Below, one piece after another: positions 30,378 to 38,561 of a stretch of DNA of 64,000 bases. Source of the DNA: Patiriisocius marinistellae (GTDB lineage Bacteria > Bacteroidota > Bacteroidia > Flavobacteriales > Flavobacteriaceae); contig NZ_BKCF01000001.1 in assembly GCF_009014635.1 (NCBI RefSeq), positions 1,302,001 to 1,366,000 of the forward strand, written 5' to 3'. The notes under the pieces were generated by a model. It did no database searches. It was not told where the DNA came from and was given only the letters and a program-made list of their open reading frames with translations. Numbering within the stretch: the first letter of the stretch is position 1; each line of letters opens with the position of its first letter. The position numbers and the translations under genes are program-made.

Positions 30378-31019
30378 TTATTGCATCCAAGTGCTAGGGC
30401 TTTCTCGCCATTTTCCTAAAAGTTGAGCTTCTTTTGAGGCAATATAATTTGTCTTTTCGGCATTGATTAATAAATGCTCGTAATTACTCAAGGTATTTAA
30501 TTCAATGCTTGCTTTTTCAAAATTTTCTTTTGCAACATCAAAACCATAAGAAAAAATAGCAAACATCCCTTTTATATTTAGGTTTGCTTGTTGTAATGCT
30601 TCAACTGCGAGCAAGCTGCTTTTTCCTGTGCTGATCAAATCTTCGACGATAACTACTGTTTGGTTTTCGCTAACGAGTCCTTCAATTTTATTTTGACGTC
30701 CGTGTTTTTTAGCTTCTGGGCGTACATAACAAAAAGGCACGTTTAAATAGTCTGCAACAAGCATGCCTATGCCTATGGCTCCTGTTGCTACACCAGCAAT
30801 TATATCTGGCTTTCCATATTTTTCTTCAATTTGTTTTGCAAGTTGCTCTCTAAGATAATTGCGTATTGCTGGAAATGAAAGTGTTATCCTATTGTCACAA
30901 TAAATGGGAGATTTCCATCCAGATGCCCATGTAAAAGGTTCTTGTGGTTGTAATTTTATTGCATTAATTTGCAAAAGTAATTCGGCAGTTTTTTGAGCTG
31001 TCTCCTTGTTTAATATCAT
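30378..31019 (-). CDS. pyrE: Orotate phosphoribosyltransferase
   Basis: PyrE transfers the phosphoribosyl group to orotate to make OMP in pyrimidine synthesis. It has 213 residues from the ATG at 31019 (MILNKETAQKTAELLLQ). The open frame extends 129 bases upstream into the divergent gene and is not coding there. The PRPP-binding loop is VVIVEDLISTGKSS near residue 120-135, and the flexible RPEAKKHG loop is at about 98. A TACATTTG box ends four bases before the ATG, so the message is probably leaderless. SRPBCC follows 36 bases downstream. Confidence 0.95.
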   Translation of the reverse strand: MILNKETAQKTAELLLQINAIKLQPQEPFTWASGWKSPIYCDNRITLSFPAIRNYLREQLAKQIEEKYGKPDIIAGVATGAIGIGMLVADYLNVPFCYVRPEAKKHGRQNKIEGLVSENQTVVIVEDLISTGKSSLLAVEALQQANLNIKGMFAIFSYGFDVAKENFEKASIELNTLSNYEHLLINAEKTNYIASKEAQLLGKWRESPSTWMQ

Positions 31020-31023
31020 AGTG

Positions 31024-31031
31024 CAAATGTA
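31024..31031 (-). promoter_or_regulatory. -7 element TACATTTG of pyrE inside the NUDIX gene
   Basis: Read on the minus strand this is a perfect TAnnTTTG, four bases before the pyrE start. A TTG on the same strand at 31055-31057, 23 bases upstream, can serve as the -33 element. The box overlaps the ATG of the divergent NUDIX gene at 31027. Confidence 0.7.
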
Positions 31032-31650
31032 TAAAGTTTTCGTCAACGACATACCAATTATTTTATCTTCGGAAAAAAAGATTGGAAAGCAGTACACAAC
31101 CATCCCTTTAAAAGTGGTTAAGTTTAAGAAATTGATAAAAAAAATCAATGAAGGAAGTTTACTATATGTAAACCTTTATCATAAAAATGAGGAAAAATTA
31201 GAGCAATTTCTTAGAAAAAAACTACCTGTTGTTGAAGCTGGAGGAGCGATGGTTTTTAATCAAAAAAAGGAAATTCTTTTCATTCGTCGTAATGGAAAAT
31301 GGGATCTTCCTAAAGGCAAAATTGAAAAAGGAGAAAGTCATCAAGATGGTGCTATTAGAGAAACAATGGAAGAAACAGGCGTCAAAGACTTAGTGGTAAG
31401 AAAGTTTATAACAAAGACTTATCATGTGTTTAAACGAAATGACAAGTTTAAGCTCAAGATAACTTATTGGTATGAAATGTATAGCGATTATGATGGGGAT
31501 TTAATTCCAGAAGCGAAAGAGGGTATTAAAAAAGCAAAATGGAAAAACTTTGAAAAGTCTCAAAAAGCCCTTACTGAATCTTACGAAAATATTAAATTGC
31601 TTTTTCCAAATGAATATTTAACGACGCACCCTAACGATAGGGTATCTTAA
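31027..31650 (+). CDS. NUDIX hydrolase
   Basis: A 207-residue protein starting at the ATG 31027 (MYKVFVNDIPIILSSE). The Nudix box is GKIEKGESHQDGAIRETM followed by EETGV near residue 97-120, and the sheet leading to it has GGAMVFNQKKEILFIRRN. An extra N-terminal domain of about 70 residues is typical of this flavobacterial group. The substrate is probably a nucleoside diphosphate derivative but is not fixed. Only seven bases separate its start from the divergent pyrE start. Its 3' end overlaps the convergent M14 gene by 33 bases. Confidence 0.9.
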   Translation: MYKVFVNDIPIILSSEKKIGKQYTTIPLKVVKFKKLIKKINEGSLLYVNLYHKNEEKLEQFLRKKLPVVEAGGAMVFNQKKEILFIRRNGKWDLPKGKIEKGESHQDGAIRETMEETGVKDLVVRKFITKTYHVFKRNDKFKLKITYWYEMYSDYDGDLIPEAKEGIKKAKWKNFEKSQKALTESYENIKLLFPNEYLTTHPNDRVS

Positions 31651-33426
31651 ATGTGCTTTTTCATAATTAGGTGAATGTTTATGTAACCATTCTAGCTGCG
31701 CATACCAGTTATTAACAAAATTAAGGTCGATCATTTTTATAGAATCGAATGTTGTTTTGAGCGCAGGGTTTTCTTGCAGTAATATTTCGGCTTTGTCTTC
31801 CCATACATAGGGTGAGAAACCTTCTTTTTGTTGTAAAATGGTATCAAAAAAATTCCAATTAAAAAATGAATCTGGCGCACTAGGCTCTAATGTTTCTAAT
31901 AAATAACGCACTCCTTCTTGATTAGTTGAAACAATGAAATCTCCTTTTGAAATATTAATGCTCTCTGTGGTAGTTTTTACTTCAGTATTATAATGAGGGT
32001 AGTGGCCTTCGTATGGGTTTTTGTAAGTTTCAAAATCTTGAATGTGATATATTTCCGCAGTTAGTGTTGTGTCATTTTTTACTTCGGAAATTTTAATGTT
32101 GTTTAATTTCAGTAATTCTAAAATATTCCAGTATCCTTTAGGTATTATATAATGGGATGGTATTGTAATTTTTTTTGAAGCTTTGAAAGTGTTGTAATAA
32201 GTGACTTTTTTTGAAAATGGTTTTGTGCGGTCAAATTTGAGACGTTCTTTGCCGGTGACATTGCTGGCAATCATGCTGCCTTCGTAGCCTATAAAATCTA
32301 ATGTTGTTGTCTTTGTGCTATCAATAACCCATTGTATGGGATAGTTGTCGCCAGTTTTAAATCTATTATTGTCTTTTGATATAATTGTTTTAATAACTTG
32401 AGAGTCTTTATCAGCAATATCTATGAAGCTCTTCATAAGCTCATATGTGCCTTTGACTCTTTGTTTGTATGGTTTAAGCATATGTGTTTCAACCATCATG
32501 CCTAGTGTATTATATAGGGTTGTGTAGCCTGTTGAGTATCTTGGAGAATCCATAAATTGTTTGAAACCGGTTTCGGGCGTAGTATTAAATACGTTTACAT
32601 AAGGAGTAATGTCCCAGTTTTTAATAGTTAGTGAATCTTCTAGGGTGGGCATAAATTTTTGATCTAAGTATTTTCCCATTTCGCCACCTAGTTTGTTGTG
32701 TTGTGTAAATAGGTGAGTTAACGTATATTGATAATCTGCGCCATTACTTACGTGGTTGTCAATAAATAGTTCGGGTTTTAGGCTCCTAAAAAGTTTAGTG
32801 AATGCACGTGCGTTCTTAGAATCTGCTTTTATGAAATCTCTATTTAAATCATAATTGCGAGCATTTCCCCTAAAGCCGTAATTAATAGGGCCATTTTGAT
32901 TAGTTCTTGTGGTACTATTTCTATTTAATGCTCCTCCTATATTATATACTGGTATTATTGCAATAATGGTATTTTTTGGGCTGGGGATTATTCCATTTGC
33001 TAAGTCACGTAATAACAACATAGAAGCGTCTATCCCGTCGCTTTCACCTGGGTGTATACCATTATTAATCAGTAAAATATTTCTTTCTTCTTTTTTTTGA
33101 AATAATTGATTGGTGTTAATATAGTTTATTCCATTTTGGTCATATATCACAACATGTAGTGGTTCTCCACTATCTGTTTTGTCCAATTCTACTATAGATA
33201 TCTTAGCATTATTTGAAGCTAAAAAACTGTAAAACTTTATAACATTCTCGTAGCTAGGTGTTTCTGTTCCATTCGAGGTTTCAAATAATGTTTTTGTTAT
33301 TACATCATTCGTTTTTTTTTCTTTTTTTAAATTTTCACAACTGCAGAAAAACACTGTGATTACTGTTAAAAGTGCTGCTTTAAAGTAAGTTAATAGTGAA
33401 TTACTGTTGTTTATCGCAATTATCAT
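31618..33426 (-). CDS. M14-family zinc carboxypeptidase, lipoprotein
   Basis: A 602-residue protein with a lipoprotein-type signal: a hydrophobic stretch (ALLTVITVFFCSC) ends in a Cys near residue 28-30, so it is probably anchored in the envelope. The peptidase M14 zinc site is HPGE within NGIHPGESDGIDASM near residue 125, the third ligand lies in ELFIDNHVSNG near 215, and a candidate catalytic Glu in MVETHML near 310. The long C-terminal part (about 340-602) is unassigned. It overlaps the convergent NUDIX gene. A CTTCGGAAAT word lies at 32082. Confidence 0.88.
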   Translation of the reverse strand: MIIAINNSNSLLTYFKAALLTVITVFFCSCENLKKEKKTNDVITKTLFETSNGTETPSYENVIKFYSFLASNNAKISIVELDKTDSGEPLHVVIYDQNGINYINTNQLFQKKEERNILLINNGIHPGESDGIDASMLLLRDLANGIIPSPKNTIIAIIPVYNIGGALNRNSTTRTNQNGPINYGFRGNARNYDLNRDFIKADSKNARAFTKLFRSLKPELFIDNHVSNGADYQYTLTHLFTQHNKLGGEMGKYLDQKFMPTLEDSLTIKNWDITPYVNVFNTTPETGFKQFMDSPRYSTGYTTLYNTLGMMVETHMLKPYKQRVKGTYELMKSFIDIADKDSQVIKTIISKDNNRFKTGDNYPIQWVIDSTKTTTLDFIGYEGSMIASNVTGKERLKFDRTKPFSKKVTYYNTFKASKKITIPSHYIIPKGYWNILELLKLNNIKISEVKNDTTLTAEIYHIQDFETYKNPYEGHYPHYNTEVKTTTESINISKGDFIVSTNQEGVRYLLETLEPSAPDSFFNWNFFDTILQQKEGFSPYVWEDKAEILLQENPALKTTFDSIKMIDLNFVNNWYAQLEWLHKHSPNYEKAHLRYPIVRVRR

Positions 33427-33468
33427 AAATTTATGTTAGAATAGGTTGGTAATTATAATTCCTTATTT

Positions 33469-33476
33469 TATATTTG
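33469..33476 (+). promoter_or_regulatory. Promoter of the T9SS cargo gene
   Basis: TATATTTG is a perfect -7 element. A TTG at 33445-33447 lies 21 bases upstream as the -33 element, within the accepted flavobacterial spacing. The start codon is at 33519. Confidence 0.75.
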
Positions 33477-33518
33477 TTACACAATATTAAACTTTATTAA
33501 ACTTTTAAAAATTAAATT

Positions 33519-34481
33519 ATGAAAAAAATTACGTTATTAATGGCGTCTTTTGCTTTAGCTGTTTCTGCTAATGCTCAAGATTTTGCTTCTGAATCAAATG
33601 TTCAAGGAATAAGTAATGGTGGAAATTCAACAGAGGCAGTCTTATGGGATCAGCCAAGTACTGGTGCTAATGGTGTTGTTTCAACGTTTTACGATGATAC
33701 TCAATCAGGTGTAGCTATTGCTGATGATTTCGAATTAACTGAAGGTAGTAGAATTGAAACTATAACAGCATATGGTTTTCAAAATGAATTAACTCTTCAA
33801 GATATTATTACAGGATATGACCTTTTTATATTCAATAATGATCCTGCTACAAACACTCCAGATGGAGATTATTCTGGTGGTGCTGTATTAGAGGTTTTCA
33901 ATGCAGATCCTAATGGAGGTTCATTAACGATTACTCAAGATGCTGGTTATGAATTTATAATTGATGTTACTGAGGCTAACGGTGGAGATGATGTTGTTTT
34001 ACCTGCTGGTATCTATTGGGTTTCAATTAGACCTAGAATGGCTACTGGTGGTGTTGACTTGACAAACCGTTGGAATTGGTTTAAGTCTGATGCTGTTGGA
34101 CCATTGAGTTCTGCACATTTAATTGATCCTAGTGATATTTTTGGTGGAGGTTATACAGATTGGACTTCTTACGAAAATTTAGGTATTACTGATTATAACT
34201 CTACTGCATTTTTGATTGAAGGAGAGCCTGCTCTTAGTGTTAATGACAATGCATTATCTCAAATATCTGTATTCCCTAACCCTGCAAGCGATATTTTAAA
34301 TATCAAAGTTCCTGCTAATGTTGAAATTAACAGTGTTGCACTTTACGATATTTTAGGAAAAAGAGCATCTGCTACTATTTCTAATGGACAAATTAATGTT
34401 GCTGGATTAACAAGTGGTGTGTATATGTTAAATATTACTACTACAGCTGGTACTTTAACTGAGAAGGTAATTATCAAATAA
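33519..34481 (+). CDS. Secreted protein with type IX secretion C-terminal sorting domain
   Basis: A 320-residue exported protein. The signal peptide MKKITLLMASFALAVSANAQ is followed by a beta-rich, Asp/Gly/Asn-rich body of unknown function. The C-terminal type A sorting domain begins near residue 247, with ISVFPNPASDILNIKVP, LYDILGKRA and the terminal TAGTLTEKVIIK. That tag directs export by the type IX secretion system across the outer membrane. Composition (many Asp, few Lys) fits a calcium-tolerant extracellular protein. It has its own promoter and terminator. Confidence 0.93.
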   Translation: MKKITLLMASFALAVSANAQDFASESNVQGISNGGNSTEAVLWDQPSTGANGVVSTFYDDTQSGVAIADDFELTEGSRIETITAYGFQNELTLQDIITGYDLFIFNNDPATNTPDGDYSGGAVLEVFNADPNGGSLTITQDAGYEFIIDVTEANGGDDVVLPAGIYWVSIRPRMATGGVDLTNRWNWFKSDAVGPLSSAHLIDPSDIFGGGYTDWTSYENLGITDYNSTAFLIEGEPALSVNDNALSQISVFPNPASDILNIKVPANVEINSVALYDILGKRASATISNGQINVAGLTSGVYMLNITTTAGTLTEKVIIK

Positions 34482-34501
34482 TTATCAAATAATTATTATA
34501 G

Positions 34502-34533
34502 AAAAGCCTCTGCAATTGCAGAGGCTTTTTTTA
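34502..34533 (+). terminator. Terminator of the T9SS cargo gene
   Basis: Perfect arms 34502-34514 and 34517-34529 (AAAAGCCTCTGCA and its complement) are followed by T residues, 20 bases after the stop codon. Confidence 0.88.
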
Positions 34534-34701
34534 TATTAATTAAGTAAATTAAATTTTGTTTTAATATTTAGAATTAAAATTATTAATATATAATATAATT
34601 GTTTCTAGAATTGCGTGTTAAAACAAGATTGCAGAGATGTATTTTATTGTGGTTATATTTTAATCTTTCCTTCATTCAAGGATGTGGCCTCTAGGTATAG
34701 G

Positions 34702-34739
34702 AAAAAAAAGGGACTAGCATATTGCTAGTCCCTTTTTTT
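34702..34739. terminator. Bidirectional terminator, mainly for rho
   Basis: Arms 34710-34719 and 34723-34732 (GGGACTAGCA and its complement) are flanked by eight A on the left and seven T on the right. It lies 22 bases after the rho stop on the minus strand. The stretch 34534-34701 between this and the previous terminator is AT-rich and I see no gene in it. Confidence 0.88.
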
Positions 34740-34760
34740 ATAAAAATTTTAAATTTATAA

Positions 34761-36467
34761 TTAGCTATTCATAGAAATCAAGAACTCTTCATTTGTTCTT
34801 GTAGTTCTAAATCTTTCATTAATAAACTCCATTGCCTCTACTGGGTTCATGTCTGCAAGATACTTACGCATAACCCACATACGTTGAATTGTAGCCTCGT
34901 CTAGTAATAAGTCATCTCTACGTGTGCTAGATGAAGTAAGATCAATTGCAGGGAATATTCTACGATTAGATATTTTTCTATCTAATTGTAATTCCATATT
35001 ACCAGTTCCTTTAAACTCTTCAAATATAACCTCATCCATTTTAGAACCTGTTTCTGTCAGTGCAGTAGCTATAATACTTAGTGAGCCGCCATTTTCAATA
35101 TTACGTGCAGCACCAAAGAAACGTTTAGGTTTGTTAAGAGCATTTGCATCTACACCACCAGAAAGTATTTTACCACTAGCGGGTTGTACTGTATTATAAG
35201 CACGTGCTAAACGAGTTATAGAATCTAATAAAATGACAACATCATGTCCGCATTCTACAAGTCTCTTAGCTTTATCTATTACTAAATTAGCAATACGTAC
35301 ATGCTCAGAAGGTTCTTTGTCAAAAGTTGAAGCAATAACTTCGCCTTGTACATTACGTTGCATATCAGTAACCTCTTCAGGGCGTTCATCGATTAGAAGA
35401 ATCATTTGATATACTTCTGGGTGATTTGCGGCAATACCATTAGCAATATCCTTAAGCAGCATAGTTTTACCTGTTTTAGGCTGTGCTACAATCATTCCAC
35501 GTTGGCCTTTACCTATAGGTGCAAATAAATCTATAATACGTGTAGAAATAGTACTCTGCTTATCAGAGATGTTAAATTTTTCTTGAGGAAATAAAGGAGT
35601 TAGATGTTCAAAAGAAACACGGTCTCTCACCACATTTGGGTTTTGACCATTGATTCTATTTACTTTTATAAGAGGAAAGTACTTTTCACCTTCTTTTGGA
35701 GGTCGTACTTCACCAAGAACTGTATCTCCGCTTTTTAAACCAAAAAGTCTAATTTGTGATTGAGAAACATAAATATCATCAGGTGATGAAAGATAGTTAT
35801 AGTCGCTAGACCGTAAAAATCCATAACCATCTTGCATTATGTCAAGTACACCTTCACTTTCTATAATACCGTCAAATTCAAAATCTGGTTCTTTATATCT
35901 ATTACGGTTGTCTTTATTTCCATTGTTTCGATGGTCATTTTTTTGTTTATTATCACGTTGTGGTGACTTACCATCGTTATTTTTCTTACGATTATCATTT
36001 TGTCTAGCTCTGCCTTCGTTGCTTTTAGCATCGTTAGCTTTTTTTCTGGCTTCTGCAGTACGACTATCGTTTGTTTTTTCGTCTTTCTCCTCGGTTTTAG
36101 AAGTTTTACTACTGGTATTAGTAGTTTTATTCTGTTGACGTACTTGAGGTTTTTTGTTCTCGGTGCTTTTTGTTTCTCTTGGCTTTCTGGGAGCTCTTTC
36201 TTGCTTCTTAGCAGGAGCAGGTTTATTCTCTTTAGTTTCAGAAACTTCTTTTGTTTCTTCTTTTTTTGTTGGCGCCTTTTTAGCAACAGGAGGAGTATCG
36301 TCTTTTACAACTGCTTTAACTGCAGATGGATTTGCTGCCTGATAATCGAGTATTTGATAAACTAGGTCTAACTTTTTTAAAGACTTGTACTTAGGGACTT
36401 TAAGCGTTTGTGCAAGTTCCTGTAATTCAGGAAGCTTCTTTGCTTTTAATTCTGAAATTTCTAACAT
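34761..36467 (-). CDS. rho: Transcription termination factor Rho with large disordered insertion
   Basis: Rho is the hexameric RNA helicase that ends transcription. At 568 residues it is about 150 longer than E. coli Rho. The N-terminal Rho_N helices (1-48) are followed by a low-complexity stretch, about residues 50-195, dominated by Lys, Glu, Asn, Asp, Arg, Ser and Gln with repeated KK/NN/RR runs. The RNA-binding cold-shock domain ([21 protein letters not shown], about 200-270) comes next. The ATPase has Walker [10 protein letters not shown] near 335, Q-loop [16 protein letters not shown] and R-loop [18 protein letters not shown]. Long insertions here are known in Bacteroidetes Rho. DUF4293 is divergent. 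Confidence 0.97.
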   Translation of the reverse strand: MLEISELKAKKLPELQELAQTLKVPKYKSLKKLDLVYQILDYQAANPSAVKAVVKDDTPPVAKKAPTKKEETKEVSETKENKPAPAKKQERAPRKPRETKSTENKKPQVRQQNKTTNTSSKTSKTEEKDEKTNDSRTAEARKKANDAKSNEGRARQNDNRKKNNDGKSPQRDNKQKNDHRNNGNKDNRNRYKEPDFEFDGIIESEGVLDIMQDGYGFLRSSDYNYLSSPDDIYVSQSQIRLFGLKSGDTVLGEVRPPKEGEKYFPLIKVNRINGQNPNVVRDRVSFEHLTPLFPQEKFNISDKQSTISTRIIDLFAPIGKGQRGMIVAQPKTGKTMLLKDIANGIAANHPEVYQMILLIDERPEEVTDMQRNVQGEVIASTFDKEPSEHVRIANLVIDKAKRLVECGHDVVILLDSITRLARAYNTVQPASGKILSGGVDANALNKPKRFFGAARNIENGGSLSIIATALTETGSKMDEVIFEEFKGTGNMELQLDRKISNRRIFPAIDLTSSSTRRDDLLLDEATIQRMWVMRKYLADMNPVEAMEFINERFRTTRTNEEFLISMNS

Positions 36468-36639
36468 GTAAAAAATGTAGTTTATTAATATTTTTTAAGT
36501 TTGTGAGTATGATGAGCGAGAATGCTCAAGAAAATTTTATTTGAAGATAAGTAACCTATATTGAAATGGTTACCACTAGTTAATGCAATAATACAACAAT
36601 AAATTATATTCTGCAGTTATATTTTTTAAAAAGAAACCT

Positions 36640-36647
36640 TATTTTTG
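36640..36647 (+). promoter_or_regulatory. -7 element TATTTTTG of the DUF4293 gene
   Basis: This is a perfect TAnnTTTG match 24 bases before the ATG at 36672. The TTG in it opens the reading frame but is not the start. Confidence 0.7.
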
Positions 36648-36671
36648 CTTCACACACGTGTAAACAACGCT

Positions 36672-37082
36672 ATGTTACAAAGAATACAAACAGTCTATTT
36701 AATTATCGTCGCATTTATAATGCTGGCCCTTTATTATTGGTTTCCTGTAATCATTGATAATGAAGGAAATATTTTGTTAGGTAACAAAGAACCATTGGTC
36801 TTTGGGATAATTTTTGTCTCAATTGCACTAGTGATAATAACTATTTTATTATTTAAAAAGCGCCAAATGCAATTTGTATTAAATCGCTTGAACATCATAT
36901 TAAACTTTGTATTACTGGGAGTTTTCGTTTACAAATCACTTATATTATCTGGAGAGACATTAGTTTCTGAGAAGGGTATTGGGGTGCTACTTCCCATCAT
37001 TTCTATCGTTTTTTTAGTGATGGCCAACAAAGCCATCAAACGGGATGAGGACCTTGTAAAATCTGTTGATCGTTTACGATAA
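36672..37082 (+). CDS. DUF4293 four-TM membrane protein
   Basis: A 136-residue integral membrane protein from the ATG 36672 (MLQRIQTVYLIIVAFIML). The MLQRIQT start is the hallmark of DUF4293. Four membrane segments lie near residues 8-26, 44-64, 73-92 and 106-123. The family is confined to Bacteroidetes and often sits beside rho, as here. No function is known. Confidence 0.9.
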   Translation: MLQRIQTVYLIIVAFIMLALYYWFPVIIDNEGNILLGNKEPLVFGIIFVSIALVIITILLFKKRQMQFVLNRLNIILNFVLLGVFVYKSLILSGETLVSEKGIGVLLPIISIVFLVMANKAIKRDEDLVKSVDRLR

Positions 37083-37109
37083 ACACAACTTAGTATTATT
37101 AGTGCAAGC

Positions 37110-37141
37110 CCTTACAGAATGCCATCTGTAAGGGTTTTTTT
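37110..37141 (+). terminator. Terminator of the DUF4293 gene
   Basis: Perfect arms 37110-37119 and 37126-37135 (CCCTTACAGA and its complement) are followed by six T, just before the stop of the convergent phosphoesterase gene at 37148. Confidence 0.85.
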
Positions 37142-37147
37142 ATGTCA

Positions 37148-37639
37148 TTATCGTTTCAATTCAATAACTTCAAGATTTTGAATTTTCACTCCATCAATTT
37201 CAAACCGTAACATTGTCCTAACTTTATGAAATCCATGTTTGCCAATGGCTCCAGAATTCATATGTAACAAACCTATTTTTTTATCATTCATTACTTTTAA
37301 AATATGAGAATGACCGCAAATAAAAAGGCGAGGAGGGTTTGTGTAAATTTCATTTTTAATGCGTTGGTTATATTTTCCAGGGTAACCGCCTATGTGGGTT
37401 ATCCAAACATCAACACCTTCACAAAAAAATCTTAAATCTAGAGGAAAGCTAGCTCGCGCCCTAGCGTCGTCAATATTTCCATATACAGCTTTTAATGGTT
37501 TCAAACTAGCAATAGCATCTGTCACTTTTAAGTCTCCTATATCGCCAGCGTGCCATACCTCATCAGCTAATTTTACATATTTTAAAATAGTGTCATCAAT
37601 ATAGCTGTGGGTGTCACTAAGTAGTAGAATTTTTTTCAC
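37148..37639 (-). CDS. YfcE-like metallophosphoesterase
   Basis: A calcineurin-like phosphoesterase of 163 residues if started at the GTG 37639 (KKILLLSDTHSYID). An in-frame ATG at 37660 would add seven residues. I prefer the GTG because the first strand of the fold begins directly after it. Metal-ligand motifs are SDTHS, HAGDIGD near 33, YGNID near 60, THIGGYPG near 86 and CGHSHILK near 112. Substrate unknown; YfcE-type enzymes hydrolyse phosphodiesters. An ATTTCCGAAG word abuts the chosen start. It is divergent from truA. Confidence 0.9.
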   Translation of the reverse strand: MKKILLLSDTHSYIDDTILKYVKLADEVWHAGDIGDLKVTDAIASLKPLKAVYGNIDDARARASFPLDLRFFCEGVDVWITHIGGYPGKYNQRIKNEIYTNPPRLFICGHSHILKVMNDKKIGLLHMNSGAIGKHGFHKVRTMLRFEIDGVKIQNLEVIELKR

Positions 37640-37712
37640 TTCGGAAATTTTATACAACAAAAATAATAGTTTGTAATCACTAAACCGTAAACTTAAAATT
37701 CTTTAAAAATGA

Positions 37713-37720
37713 TACCTTTG
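37713..37720 (+). promoter_or_regulatory. -7 element TACCTTTG of truA
   Basis: This is a perfect TAnnTTTG match 16 bases before the TTG start of truA, giving a leader of roughly ten bases. Confidence 0.7.
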
Positions 37721-37736
37721 CTGAAATCTTTTCTTT

Positions 37737-38483
37737 TTGCGATATTTTCTAGAAATAGCTTACAATGGTACTAATTATTGCGGATGGCAAATACAGCCTA
37801 ATGCAATTAGTGTACAAGAAGTACTCGAAAGAAAAATGAGCATTCTTTTACAAAAAGAAATAAAAGTACATGCTGCAGGAAGAACAGACGCCGGAGTACA
37901 TGCAAAACAATTGTATGTACATTTTGATTACGAGGCACAATTTGAAGGTAATTTTATTTATAAAATAAATTCTTTTTTACCTTCAGATATTTCGGTGATT
38001 GCAATTCATAGTGTTGTGGACGATGCACATGCAAGGTTTAATGCAATAGCTCGTGAATATGAGTATCTCATTTCGGTTAAAAAAAACGTTTTTCTCGAAG
38101 GACTTTCATATCAATTATACCATGCTCCAGATATTTTAAAAATGAATGAGGCGGCAAGTATTCTATTAAAGTATCAGGATTTCCAATGTTTTTCAAGGTC
38201 TAATACAGATGTAAAGACTTATTTTTGTGACATTAATAAAGCGTATTGGGAGCGAGAAGGTGATTTATTGAAATTTACTATTCAAGCAGATAGGTTTTTG
38301 CGCAATATGGTACGTGCTATTGTAGGGACGTTACTTAATATAGGTTTTGGAAAAAGCACAATTGAAGATTTACATAATATAATCGCATCAAAAGATAGGA
38401 GGGAAGCAGGTACATCTGCACCTGCTCATGGACTATATTTAACTAAGGTTGAATATCCCGAAGACGTTTTTTTAAGGGATTAA
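37737..38483 (+). CDS. truA: tRNA pseudouridine(38-40) synthase
   Basis: TruA makes pseudouridine at positions 38-40 of the anticodon stem-loop. The 248 residues are full length. The catalytic Asp is in HAAGRTDAGVHAKQ near residue 52, and the C-terminal FLRNMVRAIVGTLL segment is typical. The start codon is TTG at 37737: the conserved RYFLEIAYNGTNYCGWQ begins there, the only upstream in-frame codons run into a TGA at 37722, and the promoter box is at 37713. The ABC exporter gene follows 78 bases later. Confidence 0.95.
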   Translation: MRYFLEIAYNGTNYCGWQIQPNAISVQEVLERKMSILLQKEIKVHAAGRTDAGVHAKQLYVHFDYEAQFEGNFIYKINSFLPSDISVIAIHSVVDDAHARFNAIAREYEYLISVKKNVFLEGLSYQLYHAPDILKMNEAASILLKYQDFQCFSRSNTDVKTYFCDINKAYWEREGDLLKFTIQADRFLRNMVRAIVGTLLNIGFGKSTIEDLHNIIASKDRREAGTSAPAHGLYLTKVEYPEDVFLRD

Positions 38484-38540
38484 TATTTCCGAAGAAAAAA
38501 TTTAATACACACCCTCGTATTTATAGAGGATAAAACTTTC

Positions 38541-38552
38541 CCGCTTTTGCGG
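38541..38552. repeat. Short G+C-rich hairpin before the ABC exporter start
   Basis: CCGC TTTT GCGG in an AT-rich region, ten bases before the ATG at 38562. It resembles the CCCGC ... GCGGG hairpin before tpiA at 46285. Confidence 0.5.
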
Positions 38553-38561
38553 AGACTAAGG

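Noticed and set aside
35839-36365. Several long open frames on both strands over the N-terminal half of rho, up to 141 codons
   Set aside because: They are by-products of the low-complexity Lys/Asn/Glu-rich insertion; only the 568-residue Rho frame carries known domains.
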